Shown here: one piece after another, positions 14,273 to 22,372 of the stretch
Layout: every line of letters begins with the position of its first letter
Numbering within the stretch: the stretch's first letter is position 1
Assembly (NCBI GenBank): GCA_019118505.1
Contig: DWYU01000094.1
Coordinates: 1 to 36,475 of the forward strand
Source of the DNA: Candidatus Oscillibacter excrementavium
GTDB taxonomy: Bacteria > Bacillota > Clostridia > Oscillospirales > Oscillospiraceae
Length of the DNA stretch: 36,475 nucleotides
Reading direction: 5' to 3'
Notes under the pieces: model-generated
What the model was told of the DNA's origin: nothing
Database searches by the model: none
Seen by the model: the letters and a program-made list of their open reading frames with translations, nothing else
Translations under genes and position numbers: made by a program

Positions 14273-15202
14273 GTGGACCTTTACAGCATTGGCGAGATGT
14301 TGATCGATTTTGTGCCGGGCAGGGAGCCCGGAAGCTATATCCGCAACGCGGGCGGCGCCCCGGCCAACCTGGCCATCGCCGCCGCCCGGAACGGACTGGA
14401 GACGGCCATGTGCTGCTCCGTGGGGGACGATGACTTCGGCCGCTTCCTGCTGGCCACCCTGGAGGAGAACGGCGTGCGCTGCGTCAGACAGGCCCCCTGC
14501 CGGGAGGCCGTCACCACCATGGCCTTCATCACCCTGTCGGAGGAGGGGGAGCGCAGCTTCACCTTTGCCCGGAAGCCGGGGGCGGATATGTTCATCCGGG
14601 AGGACGTGCGGGAGGAGGACATCCGGGAGACGGTGATCGTCCACGCCGGCTCCTGCTCGCTCTCCGCCTCTCCGGCGGCGGAGGCAACCGCCAAGGCCCT
14701 GCGGCTGGGCCGGGAACTGGGAAAGCTGGTGAGCTTTGACCTGAACTACCGGGACATGATGTGGAACGGCCGGCCGGAGGCCTGCGCCGCCAAGGTGCGG
14801 GAGCTCCTGCCGTATGTGGACCTTCTGAAGGTGGCGGACGATGAGGTGTCCGTGCTGGGCGGGGAAGAGGCCCTGCCCGGTCTGATGGAGCGCTACGGCC
14901 TGACCCTGGTGGTGGAGACCCTGGGCAGCCAGGGGGCCGTGGGCTTCTTCCGGGGAGAGCGGATCCCGATTGCCAGCCGCTCCGCCCGCTGTGTGGACGC
15001 CACCGGCGCCGGCGACGCCTTCTGGGGCGGCTTGCTGTCCATGCTGCGGTTCCGGGGCGTCACGTCGGCGGCGCAGCTGACGGCGCCGCTGGTGCGGGAG
15101 GCCATGACCTACGGCAACGTGGGGGGCTGGCTCTGCATCCAGGGGCTGGGGGCCATCCCGTCCCTGCCCACCCGGCAGGAGATCGAGGCGCACCTGGTCT
15201 GA
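14273..15202 (+). CDS. PfkB-family carbohydrate kinase (fructokinase-like)
   Basis: 309 residues from GTG 14273. This start follows AAAGGAGG (14258-14265) and gives the family N-terminus VDLYSIGEMLIDFVPG; the in-frame ATG at 14204 falls inside the promoter. Ribokinase-fold motifs: NAGGAPANLAIAAARNG (~24-40, substrate side) and DATGAGDAFWGG (~243-254, with the catalytic Asp and anion hole). It phosphorylates a sugar with ATP in the cytoplasm; the N-terminus is closest in style to fructokinase and 2-keto-3-deoxygluconate kinase. It appears monocistronic, with its own promoter and the thiamine operon promoter just downstream. No sugar transporter is adjacent to fix the substrate. Confidence 0.88.
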   Translation: MDLYSIGEMLIDFVPGREPGSYIRNAGGAPANLAIAAARNGLETAMCCSVGDDDFGRFLLATLEENGVRCVRQAPCREAVTTMAFITLSEEGERSFTFARKPGADMFIREDVREEDIRETVIVHAGSCSLSASPAAEATAKALRLGRELGKLVSFDLNYRDMMWNGRPEACAAKVRELLPYVDLLKVADDEVSVLGGEEALPGLMERYGLTLVVETLGSQGAVGFFRGERIPIASRSARCVDATGAGDAFWGGLLSMLRFRGVTSAAQLTAPLVREAMTYGNVGGWLCIQGLGAIPSLPTRQEIEAHLV

Positions 15203-15232
15203 TGCCCGCCCCGCTACCGGGGAAATTGGGGA

Positions 15233-15261
15233 TTGACAAAAACCAGACAAGAATTTATAAT
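15233..15261 (+). promoter_or_regulatory. Consensus sigma-A promoter of the thiamine-salvage operon
   Basis: TTGACA (15233-15238), exactly 17 bp, TATAAT (15256-15261): a perfect match to the consensus, as often found in front of strong riboswitch-controlled leaders. Confidence 0.93.
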
Positions 15262-15276
15262 ATACTATTATATTGC

Positions 15277-15357
15277 AAGGGAGCTTCCGCGAGGAGGCTG
15301 AGATGAGGGGCCAGTCCCTCGACCTGACCTGATTTGGGTAATGCCAACGTAGGGACG
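15277..15357 (+). ncRNA. TPP (THI-box) riboswitch
   Basis: The conserved thi-box elements are present in order: GGGAGC, GGCTGAGATGAGG (CTGAGA at 15298-15303), the GACCTGACCTGATTTGGGTAA segment beginning at 15321, and AATGCCAACGTAGGGA ending at 15355. It lies right after the promoter and 54 nt before a strong terminator, so thiamine pyrophosphate binding should cause premature termination and turn off the downstream tenA-thiZXY-M20 operon. Confidence 0.95.
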
Positions 15358-15410
15358 CAGCACAAGGGCCGTGCGGAGTCTCCTCCGTGCGGAGGAAACA
15401 CAGAGCTGAC

Positions 15411-15446
15411 GGCGGGGTGTCCCACAGGGGGCACCCCGCCCTTTTT
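15411..15446 (+). terminator. Riboswitch-controlled terminator
   Basis: GGCGGGGTG (15411-15419) pairs with CACCCCGCC (15432-15440) and is followed by CTTTTT. It is the expression platform of the TPP riboswitch, 46 bp before the tenA start. Confidence 0.88.
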
Positions 15447-15492
15447 GCATCTGACCGGGGCGCATCCCGGCCAGGGATTGGAGGAATACGCG

Positions 15493-16152
15493 ATGACGAC
15501 GACCCAGCGGCTGTATGAGGCCGCCCATCCCATCTGGGAGCAGTGTCATGCCCACCCCTTTGTCCGGGGGATCGGCGACGGGACCCTGGATCTGGAGAAG
15601 TTCCAGTGGTTCCTGCTCCAGGACTACCTGTACCTGTTCGACTACGCCCGGGTGTTCGCCTACGGCGTGGTGAAGGCCCGGGACCCGGACCTGATGCGGA
15701 CCTTCTCCGCCAATGTGGACGCCATTCTGGGGGGTGAGATGAAGGTCCACCGGGCCTATATGGAGCGCCTTGGCATCACGGAGGAGCAGGTGTTTGCCGT
15801 GCAGCCGGCCCTGTCCAACCTGTCCTACACCCACTATATGCTGGCCTGTGCCGCCGCCGGCGGCCCGGCGGAGATCGTGGCGGCCATCCTGTCCTGCTCC
15901 TGGAGCTACGCGGAGATCGGCCAGCGCCTGGCCGCCATTCCCGGCGCCGCCGACCATCCCTTCTACGGGGAGTGGATCCGCAGCTACGCCGGGGAGGACT
16001 ACCAGCGGACCAACGATGCGTTGGTCGCGCTGATGGACCAGCTGGCGGAGGGCTCCACGGAGGCGGAGTACCGGCGGCTGGAGGAGATCTTCGTCACCTG
16101 CAGCCGGTATGAGCTGGGCTTCTGGGAAATGGCCTGGACGTTGGAGCGGTGA
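15493..16152 (+). CDS. tenA: TenA-family aminopyrimidine aminohydrolase / thiaminase II
   Basis: 219 residues, normal TenA length and all helical. Active-site residues can be read: Asp44 in WFLLQDYLYL, Cys135 in SCSWSYAEIG (the same number as the catalytic Cys of the Bacillus subtilis enzyme) and Glu207 in YELGFWEMAW. TenA hydrolyses 4-amino-5-aminomethyl-2-methylpyrimidine to the HMP pyrimidine of thiamine. It is the first gene after the TPP riboswitch, with GGAGG before ATG 15493. Its neighbours (ThiXYZ transporter and a YlmB-like hydrolase) are the other steps of the same salvage route. Confidence 0.94.
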   Translation: MTTTQRLYEAAHPIWEQCHAHPFVRGIGDGTLDLEKFQWFLLQDYLYLFDYARVFAYGVVKARDPDLMRTFSANVDAILGGEMKVHRAYMERLGITEEQVFAVQPALSNLSYTHYMLACAAAGGPAEIVAAILSCSWSYAEIGQRLAAIPGAADHPFYGEWIRSYAGEDYQRTNDALVALMDQLAEGSTEAEYRRLEEIFVTCSRYELGFWEMAWTLER

Positions 16153-16155
16153 GCC

Positions 16156-16917
16156 ATGGCCATGCTGGAATTTCAGGATGTCTCCTACCAGTACCCCAGT
16201 GAGGACTTCGACATCATCGACCACCTGAGCTTTTCCGTGGCGCCCGGCTCCTTCCACTGCATCATCGGCATCAGCGGCTGCGGCAAGAGCACCATCTTCC
16301 GCATGACCAACGGCCTGCTCCAGCCCAAAAGCGGCACCATCCTGGTGGAGGGGCAGCCCATCGCGGGGCGGAAGCGATACTGCGGCTACATGCCCCAGAA
16401 GGACCTGCTGTTCCCCTGGCGGACCGTGGGGGAGAACGTGGCCCTGCCTCTGGAGATCCAGGGGGGCCTCTCCAAGGCGGAGCGCCGGGACCGGGCGGAG
16501 GCGGCCCTGGCCGATGTGGGCCTGGCCGGCTGCCTGGACAAAATGCCCGACGAGCTCTCCGGCGGTATGCGGCAGCGGGCGGCCTTTGCCCGTACCATGC
16601 TGACGGGCTGTGACCTGCTGCTGCTGGACGAGCCCTTCTCCGCCCTGGACTTCCTGACCCGCATCTCCATGCAGGAGTGGCTGGTGGACCAGTGGCGCAG
16701 GCACCAAAAGACCATCCTCTTTATCACCCACGACGTGGAGGAGGCCCTGTTCCTCTCCCAGAGCGTGCTGGTGGTGGAGCGCACCCCCATCCGGGCCCTG
16801 GCGGACATCCCGGTGCCCGCCGCCTTCCCCCGGGACCGGTCCAGCCTGAAGCTGCCGGAGATGGTGGAGCTGAAGGAGCACCTCATCGACCTTCTTCGAA
16901 AGCAGGTGACACCATGA
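16156..16917 (+). CDS. thiZ: Pyrimidine-precursor ABC transporter ATP-binding protein
   Basis: 253 residues. Walker A GISGCGKST (38-46), Q-loop MPQKDLLFPW (79-88), signature LSGGM (134-138), Walker B LLLLDEP (154-160) and switch His in ITHDVEEALF. The type is that of nitrate/sulfonate/taurine and thiamine-precursor importers. It lies 3 bp after tenA; its stop overlaps the permease start by 4 bp (ATGA). The ThiZ assignment rests on the riboswitch and gene order. An alternative start six bases downstream (second ATG) is possible. Confidence 0.9.
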   Translation: MAMLEFQDVSYQYPSEDFDIIDHLSFSVAPGSFHCIIGISGCGKSTIFRMTNGLLQPKSGTILVEGQPIAGRKRYCGYMPQKDLLFPWRTVGENVALPLEIQGGLSKAERRDRAEAALADVGLAGCLDKMPDELSGGMRQRAAFARTMLTGCDLLLLDEPFSALDFLTRISMQEWLVDQWRRHQKTILFITHDVEEALFLSQSVLVVERTPIRALADIPVPAAFPRDRSSLKLPEMVELKEHLIDLLRKQVTP

Positions 16918-17669
16918 AGCAAGCCTGTAAAGCCAACCTCCCGGCTCTGATCTTCCTGTTCGCCCTGCTGATTTTGTGGCAGACGGGAGCCATGGGCATG
17001 GATGCCGCCTACATCCTGCCGTCTCCCACCCAGATCCTGGCCAAGCTGTGGGAGCTGCGGGTGCCCCTCTTCACCGTCCACCTGCCCGCCACCATGCTGG
17101 TGACCGCCATCGGCCTGGGGATCTCCCTGGTGCTGGGCCTGGCGCTGGCGGTGGTGATGGACACCAGCGACATGGTGCGGCGGATGATCTACCCCATCGT
17201 GGTGGTGTCCCAGACCATCCCCACCACCGCCATCGCGCCCCTCTTCGTGCTGTGGTTCGGCTACGGCATCTGGAGCAAGGTGCTGGTGACGGTGCTCATC
17301 ACCTTTTTCCCCATCACCATCACGGTGTACGACGGCCTCCGCTCCGCCAAGACGGAGATGGCGGAGCTCTTGCAGACCTACGGCGCCACGAAGAAGGACA
17401 TCTTTCTCAAAATCAAGGTGCCCTGCGCCCTGCCCTACTTCTTCTCCGCCATCAAGATGGCGGTGCCCATGAGCATCATCGGCGCGGCCATCGGCGAGTG
17501 GCTGGGGGCCAAGAGCGGCCTGGGGTACTTCTCCCGCCGGATGATGACCCAGCTGGACGGCGCCGGGGTGTTTGCCCCCATCGTGCTGCTGAGCGCGGCG
17601 GCCATCCTGGCGGTGGCGGTGGTGAACCTGCTGGAGAAGCGGTTCGTCCGCTGGCGGGGAGAGAGCTGA
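16914..17669 (+). CDS. thiX: Pyrimidine-precursor ABC transporter permease
   Basis: 251 residues with about six membrane helices. It is a BPD_transp_1-type permease of the SsuC/TauC/ThiX class; the ATPase-contact loop is YGATKKDIFLKIKVPCALP near residues 161-179. It partners ThiZ (translationally coupled through an ATGA overlap) and the downstream lipoprotein. ATG 16914 was taken although the frame is open upstream, because the upstream part is the shadow of thiZ. Confidence 0.9.
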   Translation: MKQACKANLPALIFLFALLILWQTGAMGMDAAYILPSPTQILAKLWELRVPLFTVHLPATMLVTAIGLGISLVLGLALAVVMDTSDMVRRMIYPIVVVSQTIPTTAIAPLFVLWFGYGIWSKVLVTVLITFFPITITVYDGLRSAKTEMAELLQTYGATKKDIFLKIKVPCALPYFFSAIKMAVPMSIIGAAIGEWLGAKSGLGYFSRRMMTQLDGAGVFAPIVLLSAAAILAVAVVNLLEKRFVRWRGES

Positions 17670-17707
17670 ACACATCCCTATTATGAGGAAAGAAATGAGG
17701 TTGATTG

Positions 17708-18730
17708 ATGATGAAACGGAAACTTGCGCTGCTGCTGGCGGCGATGCTGCTCTTGACCGGCTGCTCCTCCGGCGGAAGTGAAGACACGGATGCCCAGGAC
17801 AATGGAGACACCGGGGAGCTGGAGACCATTGACGTGGTGCTGGACTGGTACCCCAACGCCGTCCACGCCTTCCTCTATGAGGCGGAGGAGAAGGGGTACT
17901 TTGCGGACGAGGGGCTGCAGGTGAACATCCTGTTCCCCTCCAACACCAGCGACCCCCTGACCATGACGGCGGCGGGCCGGGCGGACATCGGCTTCTACTA
18001 CCAGGAGGACACCATCATCGCCAAGGCCAACGAGGACGTGCCGGTGAAGGTGCTAGGGGCCGTAGTCCAGCAGCCCATCAGCGTGGTCTGCGCCCTGTCG
18101 GACCAGAATATCAAGACGCCGGAGGATCTGATCGGCAAGACCATCGGCTATTCCGGCACCCGCTTCGGCGAGGTGGCAGTGGGCCAGATGCTTCAGTCCG
18201 TAGGCGCCACCCTGGACGACGTGGAGATGATCGACGTGGGCTTTGACCTGATGAGCGCCATGACTACCGGCAACGTGGACGCCACCTACGGCTGCTTCAT
18301 CAATCACGAGATCCCCGCCCTGGAGGAAGAGGGCTTCACCGTGGACTACATGGAGGTCATGGACTACGGCGTGCCCAACTACTACGCGCTGATGCTGGTC
18401 ACCGGCGAGGACCAGCTGGAGGCCAACCGGGACAAGTACACCCGGTTCCTCCGGGCCTGCCAGAAGGGCTTCGCCGATATGCAGGCGGACCCGGAGGAGG
18501 CCTTGCAGCTGCTGCTGGAAAACCAGGATGAGGAGAACTTCCCTCTGACGGAGTCCGTGGAGCGGCGGAGCTTTGACGTGCTGCTGCCCATGATGGAGAC
18601 GGCCGACGCCGCCTTCCTGTCCCAGGACGCGTCTGTGTGGCAGGAGAACATCGACTGGCTGAAAGAGGTGGGCATGATCGAGACCACCTTCGACCCGGCG
18701 GAGGTCATGGTGGACCTGCTGGCGGAGTGA
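17708..18730 (+). CDS. thiY: Thiamine-precursor substrate-binding lipoprotein (THI5/NMT1-like)
   Basis: 340 residues. Lipobox LLLTGC with lipidated Cys19, then an acidic linker. The mature protein begins with VVLDWYPNAVHAFLYEAEEKG and YFADEGLQV, the THI5/NMT1-like start of ThiY proteins, and has the GRADIGFYYQEDTI and DLIGKTIGYSGTRFGE blocks. In Bacillus halodurans ThiY binds N-formyl-4-amino-5-aminomethyl-2-methylpyrimidine. GAGG lies eight bases before ATG 17708; a second ATG follows at once. Its place in a TPP-regulated operon with tenA and an M20 hydrolase supports that substrate here. Confidence 0.9.
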   Translation: MMKRKLALLLAAMLLLTGCSSGGSEDTDAQDNGDTGELETIDVVLDWYPNAVHAFLYEAEEKGYFADEGLQVNILFPSNTSDPLTMTAAGRADIGFYYQEDTIIAKANEDVPVKVLGAVVQQPISVVCALSDQNIKTPEDLIGKTIGYSGTRFGEVAVGQMLQSVGATLDDVEMIDVGFDLMSAMTTGNVDATYGCFINHEIPALEEEGFTVDYMEVMDYGVPNYYALMLVTGEDQLEANRDKYTRFLRACQKGFADMQADPEEALQLLLENQDEENFPLTESVERRSFDVLLPMMETADAAFLSQDASVWQENIDWLKEVGMIETTFDPAEVMVDLLAE

Positions 18731-18739
18731 GGCGCGGCC

Positions 18740-19921
18740 ATGGAAGACGCCAAGAGACAGGCCCTGGCCCGGACGGCCCGGGCCGGGGCGGCGGAGCTGC
18801 TGCCCCGACAGCTGGCGCTGCTGGAGCGCATCTGCGCCCTTGACAGCGGCACCGGCAACGAGGCGGGCAACGCCGCTGTGATCGAGCTGCTGCTGCCGGT
18901 GCTCTCGGAACTGGGGGCCCGGGTGGAGCGGGTGACGGAGCCCGGCCTGGGCGCCCACCTGGTGGCCCGGGTCCGGCCGGAGCAGCCGAGGGGAAAGGTG
19001 CTGCTGGCCGCCCACCTGGACACGGTGTTCGGCCCTGGCTTCGCGGAGAAGCACCCCTTCCGCATCGAGGGGGGCTGGGCCCACGGCCTGGGGGCCGGGG
19101 ACTGTAAGAGCGGCGTGCTGATCTCCCTGTTCGGGGCACTGCTTTTGAAGAACGCCGGCCTGCTGCCCCCCTGGGAGCTGACGTACCTCTTCACCTGCGA
19201 CGAGGAGACCGGCTCCCAGTCCGGCCAGAAGGTCTACGAGCGGGAGGCCCGGGACGCGGACCTGGCCCTGGTGTTCGAAGGCGGCCGGGAGCGGGACGGC
19301 CAGCCCTGCTTCGTCACCTCCCGCCGGGGGGTGATCCTGGGTGCCATCGGCGTGGAGGGCCGGGAGGCCCACGCCGGCAAGGCCTATCTGGAGGGCCGCA
19401 GCGCCGTGCTGGAGCTGGCCCACCAGATCATCCGGCTATACAGCTTCAACGACTACGAGAAGGGCATCTACTACAACGTGGCCCCCATCTCCGGCGGCCG
19501 GCCCAACGGCGTGGTGGCCGGGGAGGCCCGGGGGGAGTTCTGCGTGGCGGGCATTCCGGAGAACGCCGACTTCCCGGTGATCCAGGCCAAGCTGGACAGC
19601 CTGGCCCGGCAGGTGACGGTGGAGGGCTGCCGGGTGCGGGTGGCCTACCGGACACTGTTCCCCGCCATGGAGCAGAACGCCGCCAACCACAGCGCTTACC
19701 TTCGGGCAGCAGAGGCGGCAGAATTGCTGGGGTGGGCGCCGGCAGAGATCGCGGACCCCGCCGCCACGGACGCGGCGTATCTCTCCACCTGCGGCGTCCC
19801 AACGGCGGACGCCCTCTCCGCCATGGCAGAGCAGATCCACACCACGGAGGAGCGGGTATCCATCCCCTCCATCCGGGACCGGACCGCCCTGTGCGCGGTG
19901 CTGCTGGGCCTGCTGGAGTGA
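18740..19921 (+). CDS. M20-family amidohydrolase, probable formylaminopyrimidine deformylase (YlmB-like)
   Basis: 393 residues. M20 metal-site residues are intact: His92 and Asp94 in AAHLDTV, Asp121 in GAGDCKSG, Glu155/Glu156 in TCDEETGS, and a later Asp/Glu region; a dimerisation lid domain lies between about 190 and 300. M20 enzymes cleave amide bonds with two zinc ions in the cytoplasm. Being the last gene of the TPP-riboswitch operon with tenA and thiZXY, it most likely removes the formyl group from imported formylaminopyrimidine, the role of YlmB in Bacillus. Sequence alone would also allow a peptidase (CPG2-like); the operon context decides. Ends just before a strong terminator. Confidence 0.82.
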   Translation: MEDAKRQALARTARAGAAELLPRQLALLERICALDSGTGNEAGNAAVIELLLPVLSELGARVERVTEPGLGAHLVARVRPEQPRGKVLLAAHLDTVFGPGFAEKHPFRIEGGWAHGLGAGDCKSGVLISLFGALLLKNAGLLPPWELTYLFTCDEETGSQSGQKVYEREARDADLALVFEGGRERDGQPCFVTSRRGVILGAIGVEGREAHAGKAYLEGRSAVLELAHQIIRLYSFNDYEKGIYYNVAPISGGRPNGVVAGEARGEFCVAGIPENADFPVIQAKLDSLARQVTVEGCRVRVAYRTLFPAMEQNAANHSAYLRAAEAAELLGWAPAEIADPAATDAAYLSTCGVPTADALSAMAEQIHTTEERVSIPSIRDRTALCAVLLGLLE

Positions 19922-19950
19922 GGGGCTCTGACGCAGAATCGAGATCATCA

Positions 19951-19992
19951 GAAGGCCAGGAAGGGGAACCGCCCTTCCCGGCCTTCTCTTTG
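19951..19992 (+). terminator. Intrinsic terminator of the thiamine-salvage operon
   Basis: GAAGGCCAGGAAGGG (19951-19965) pairs with CCCTTCCCGGCCTTC (19972-19986) with one mismatch, followed by TCTTTG. Confidence 0.85.
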
Positions 19993-20017
19993 ACAGGGAC
20001 GATCTGGGGTGAAAGAC

Positions 20018-20046
20018 GCATATCTCCGTCCTGGGACGCATAGAGT
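20018..20046 (+). promoter_or_regulatory. Sigma-E-like sporulation promoter
   Basis: GCATATC (20018-20024), 14 bp, CATAGAGT (20039-20046). This fits the mother-cell sigma-E pattern (gnATAtt, 13-15 bp, CATAnnnT), and no sigma-A pair is visible. Transcription would begin near 20054, 25 nt before the M23 gene, whose Bacillus counterpart operon is sigma-E dependent. Confidence 0.55.
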
Positions 20047-20078
20047 CTGGAATAGATTCCAACAGGGGAGGGAACGTC

Positions 20079-21146
20079 ATGGCGGTACGGCAGACGGGGC
20101 GGCGGGTCAGTACGGTCTCCGGGTCCCGGACCAGGCGCGGGGCGGAACAGCGGCGGCAGAGCGCCCCGGCCGCCGGCCGGGCCCGGCGCGGAAAGCGGGA
20201 GAACCTGTCCCCCGGGGAGCGGCGCCATCTGGTGCAGCTGGTGGCCTGCGGCAGCGTCTTTGTGCTGCTGGTGGCGGTGAAGCTGCTGCTGCCGGGCCGG
20301 ATGGCCCAGGTGAACGCCCGCCTCTCCGGGATGCTGGAGCAGAACATCGACGTGCAGGGGGTGTTCTCCGCCGTGGGGCGGGCCGTCTCCGGGGAGGCGG
20401 ATGTGAACGTGGCCCTGCAGGATATGTACCAGGCGGTGTTCAACCCCCAGGAGGCGGCCCCTGCCGTGGAGGCGTCGGCCCCCGCCGGGGGAGAGGCGGT
20501 GGACGTCCGGCTGCCCTCCGCCATCGAGCCCCTGCGGTCCTTCCGGACTGGCGCCGGCAGCAGCGACGGCTGGCTGGAACTGCCGGCGGCCTCTGCCGGG
20601 ACCGCCGGGGAGGCCGGCCAGACCGCGGAGGAGGCTCCGTCGGAGGCCACGCTGACCACGTCCCAGGACACGGCGGAGGCCTCCACCCTGGCCTATGTCC
20701 TCTACTCGGACCAGAATCTGCCGGACAACGTCTGCCTGGAGCAGGCGCTGCTGGGCTTTGACTACTGCACCCCGGTGATGGGCACCCTGACCTCCGATTT
20801 CGGCTACCGGGAGCACCCGGTGGAGGGAGAGGAGCGGTTCCACTACGGCGTGGACATCGGCGCCGCCGCCGGGACGGAGATCGGCTGCTTTGCCGACGGC
20901 ACCGTGACAGCGGTGGGAGAGAGCAGCAGCTACGGCAAGTACATCACCGTCTCCCACCAGGGGGGCTTCTCCACCCTGTACGCCCACTGCTCCAGGATCC
21001 TGGCCTCCTCCGGGGACACGGTGCGGGAGGGGGAGGCCATCGCGGAGGTGGGGGAGACCGGCGTCGCCACCGGGCCCCATCTCCACTTTGAGCTCCACCA
21101 GGGCAGCCAGTACCTGAATCCCATCTACTATGTCTCACTGGTGTGA
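20079..21146 (+). CDS. M23-domain membrane protein, SpoIVFA-like
   Basis: 355 residues. Basic N-terminal tail (1-45), one membrane helix (about 50-71), a long Ala/Glu-rich linker (about 110-205) and a C-terminal M23/LytM domain (about 228-350). The M23 metal residues are all present: His255 and Asp259 in HYGVD, His334 and His336 in HLHFE. The gene overlaps an M50 protease gene by 17 bp and has a sigma-E-like promoter, the arrangement of spoIVFA-spoIVFB. In Bacillus, SpoIVFA scaffolds and restrains SpoIVFB in the outer forespore membrane and has a degenerate peptidase; here the intact site leaves open real endopeptidase activity. SD: GGGAGGG before ATG 20079. Confidence 0.75.
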   Translation: MAVRQTGRRVSTVSGSRTRRGAEQRRQSAPAAGRARRGKRENLSPGERRHLVQLVACGSVFVLLVAVKLLLPGRMAQVNARLSGMLEQNIDVQGVFSAVGRAVSGEADVNVALQDMYQAVFNPQEAAPAVEASAPAGGEAVDVRLPSAIEPLRSFRTGAGSSDGWLELPAASAGTAGEAGQTAEEAPSEATLTTSQDTAEASTLAYVLYSDQNLPDNVCLEQALLGFDYCTPVMGTLTSDFGYREHPVEGEERFHYGVDIGAAAGTEIGCFADGTVTAVGESSSYGKYITVSHQGGFSTLYAHCSRILASSGDTVREGEAIAEVGETGVATGPHLHFELHQGSQYLNPIYYVSLV

Positions 21147-21723
21147 GGGGGTCCGCGTCTCCGGCGGATTTTGGCTGCTGGCGGCCTGGTTCACCCTGGT
21201 GAACGGCTGGCGGCTGCTGGCGGTGATCCTCTCCGCCGCCCTCCTCCACGAGCTGGGGCACCTGCTGGTGCTGGGGCTGCTGGGGGGCCGGGTGACAGGG
21301 CTGCGGGTCAGTGTGTTCGGCGCGGAGCTGACCACCGACGCCGCCCGGCTGTCCTATCCCGGGGAGATCGCGGCGGTGCTGGCGGGGCCGGCGGTGAACC
21401 TCCTCTGCGGGCTGGCGCTGGCGGGCCTCCGCGCCTGGGTGGCCGCCGGGGCCCACCTGTCCCTGTGCCTGTTCAATTTGCTGCCGGTGCGGCCCCTGGA
21501 CGGGGGCCGGGCGCTGTATCTCCTCATCGCCGCCCTGGCGGGTCCCGCCGCCGGGGAGCGATGGGCCCGGCGGGCCGGAGCTCTCACGGCCTTGTCCCTG
21601 GGGGGCCTGGCGGTGTGGCTGGTGGTCCGCACCGGGGGGAGCCTGTGGCTGCTGCCGGCGGCAGCGGGGCTGCTGGCCGCCGGAGTGCGGGAGGCCGCCG
21701 GCAGAACCGCGGATTTTTTGTAA
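21130..21723 (+). CDS. spoIVFB: M50-family site-2 protease, SpoIVFB-like
   Basis: 197 residues, almost entirely hydrophobic with about five or six helices. HELGH places metal ligands His40 and His44 and catalytic Glu41; the second metal motif NLLPVRPLDGGR supplies Asp124. Intramembrane proteases of this compact type without a CBS or PDZ domain include SpoIVFB, which releases sigma-K from its pro-sequence in the mother cell during sporulation. The gene overlaps the M23 gene and has no SD of its own, so it is probably translationally coupled. It is shorter than Bacillus SpoIVFB (about 290), which ends in a CBS domain. Pro-sigma-K as substrate is inferred from the pairing, not shown. Confidence 0.78.
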   Translation: MSHWCEGVRVSGGFWLLAAWFTLVNGWRLLAVILSAALLHELGHLLVLGLLGGRVTGLRVSVFGAELTTDAARLSYPGEIAAVLAGPAVNLLCGLALAGLRAWVAAGAHLSLCLFNLLPVRPLDGGRALYLLIAALAGPAAGERWARRAGALTALSLGGLAVWLVVRTGGSLWLLPAAAGLLAAGVREAAGRTADFL

Positions 21724-21730
21724 AAAATAC

Positions 21731-21759
21731 TTGCTTTTTCCTCCTGACTGTGGTATCCT
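21731..21759 (+). promoter_or_regulatory. Promoter of rplS
   Basis: TTGCTT (21731-21736), 17-bp spacer, TATCCT (21754-21759) with an extended TGG. The start near 21766 gives a ~95-nt leader before rplS. Confidence 0.65.
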
Positions 21760-21765
21760 ATTACG

Positions 21766-21861
21766 GCTACAAAGGGTGGTCCTCTGCCGTGCACGCGCCT
21801 GGATGCGCCAAAGTGCCTGATGAAAAGCGGTACGAACACCTATTATTTAGGAGGAACATCC
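21766..21861 (+). promoter_or_regulatory. Leader of rplS, possible autoregulatory RNA
   Basis: About 95 nt between the predicted start and the rplS ATG can form a GC stem (around GGCGCA/TGCGCC and GCGCC elements, 21803-21820). In Firmicutes an L19 leader exists upstream of rplS. I see no diagnostic consensus here, so this is a positional suggestion only. Confidence 0.3.
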
Positions 21862-22203
21862 ATGGATCTCATTCAGGAACTGAACAAAGAGCGTCTGGCC
21901 AACGAAGTGACCCCCGTGAAGGTGGGCGACACCGTCCGTGTCCACGTGAAGGTCAAGGAGGGCTCCCGTGAGCGTATCCAGGTCTTCGAGGGCACGGTCA
22001 TCGCCAAGAAGCACGGCGGCATCACCGAGACCATCACCGTCCGCCGCATCTCTTACGGCGTGGGCGTGGAGAAGGTCTTCCCCGTGCATTCCCCCTCCAT
22101 CGACAAGATCGAGGTGGTCCGCAACGGCGCGGTGCGCCGGGCCAAGCTGTACTACCTGCGCGGCCGCGTGGGCAAGGGCGCCAAGGTCAAGGAAAAGCTG
22201 TGA
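21862..22203 (+). CDS. rplS: 50S ribosomal protein L19
   Basis: 113 residues, normal length. The N-terminal [20 protein letters not shown] and central [20 protein letters not shown] blocks are typical of bacterial L19, which sits at the 30S-50S interface. Very strong SD (TTAGGAGGAA) before ATG 21862. Followed at once by an intrinsic terminator, so it is monocistronic, unlike the trmD-rplS operon of Bacillus. Confidence 0.98.
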   Translation: MDLIQELNKERLANEVTPVKVGDTVRVHVKVKEGSRERIQVFEGTVIAKKHGGITETITVRRISYGVGVEKVFPVHSPSIDKIEVVRNGAVRRAKLYYLRGRVGKGAKVKEKL

Positions 22204-22212
22204 TCCCAGACG

Positions 22213-22241
22213 AAAAAGAGAGGCGTTTGCCTCTCTTTTTT
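22213..22241 (+). terminator. Intrinsic terminator of rplS
   Basis: AAGAGAGGC (22216-22224) and GCCTCTCTT (22229-22237) pair across GTTT and run into a T tract; the A-rich left flank makes it partly bidirectional. Confidence 0.93.
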
Positions 22242-22276
22242 CTTTGTGGAATCCGGAAAAATTCCCGGGCAGTCCC

Positions 22277-22305
22277 TTGTGATTTGGCCAGTTCTTTGTT
22301 ATACT
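22277..22305 (+). promoter_or_regulatory. Sigma-A-type promoter of the signal peptidase genes
   Basis: TTGTGA (22277-22282), 17-bp spacer, TATACT (22300-22305). Start near 22312, 61 nt before the first signal peptidase. Confidence 0.72.
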
Positions 22306-22372
22306 AATTAAATTGTACGGATCGATTCATGCGGGTTCATACCGCGCCCGCGGCGTTGGAGGAGGCGGATTC

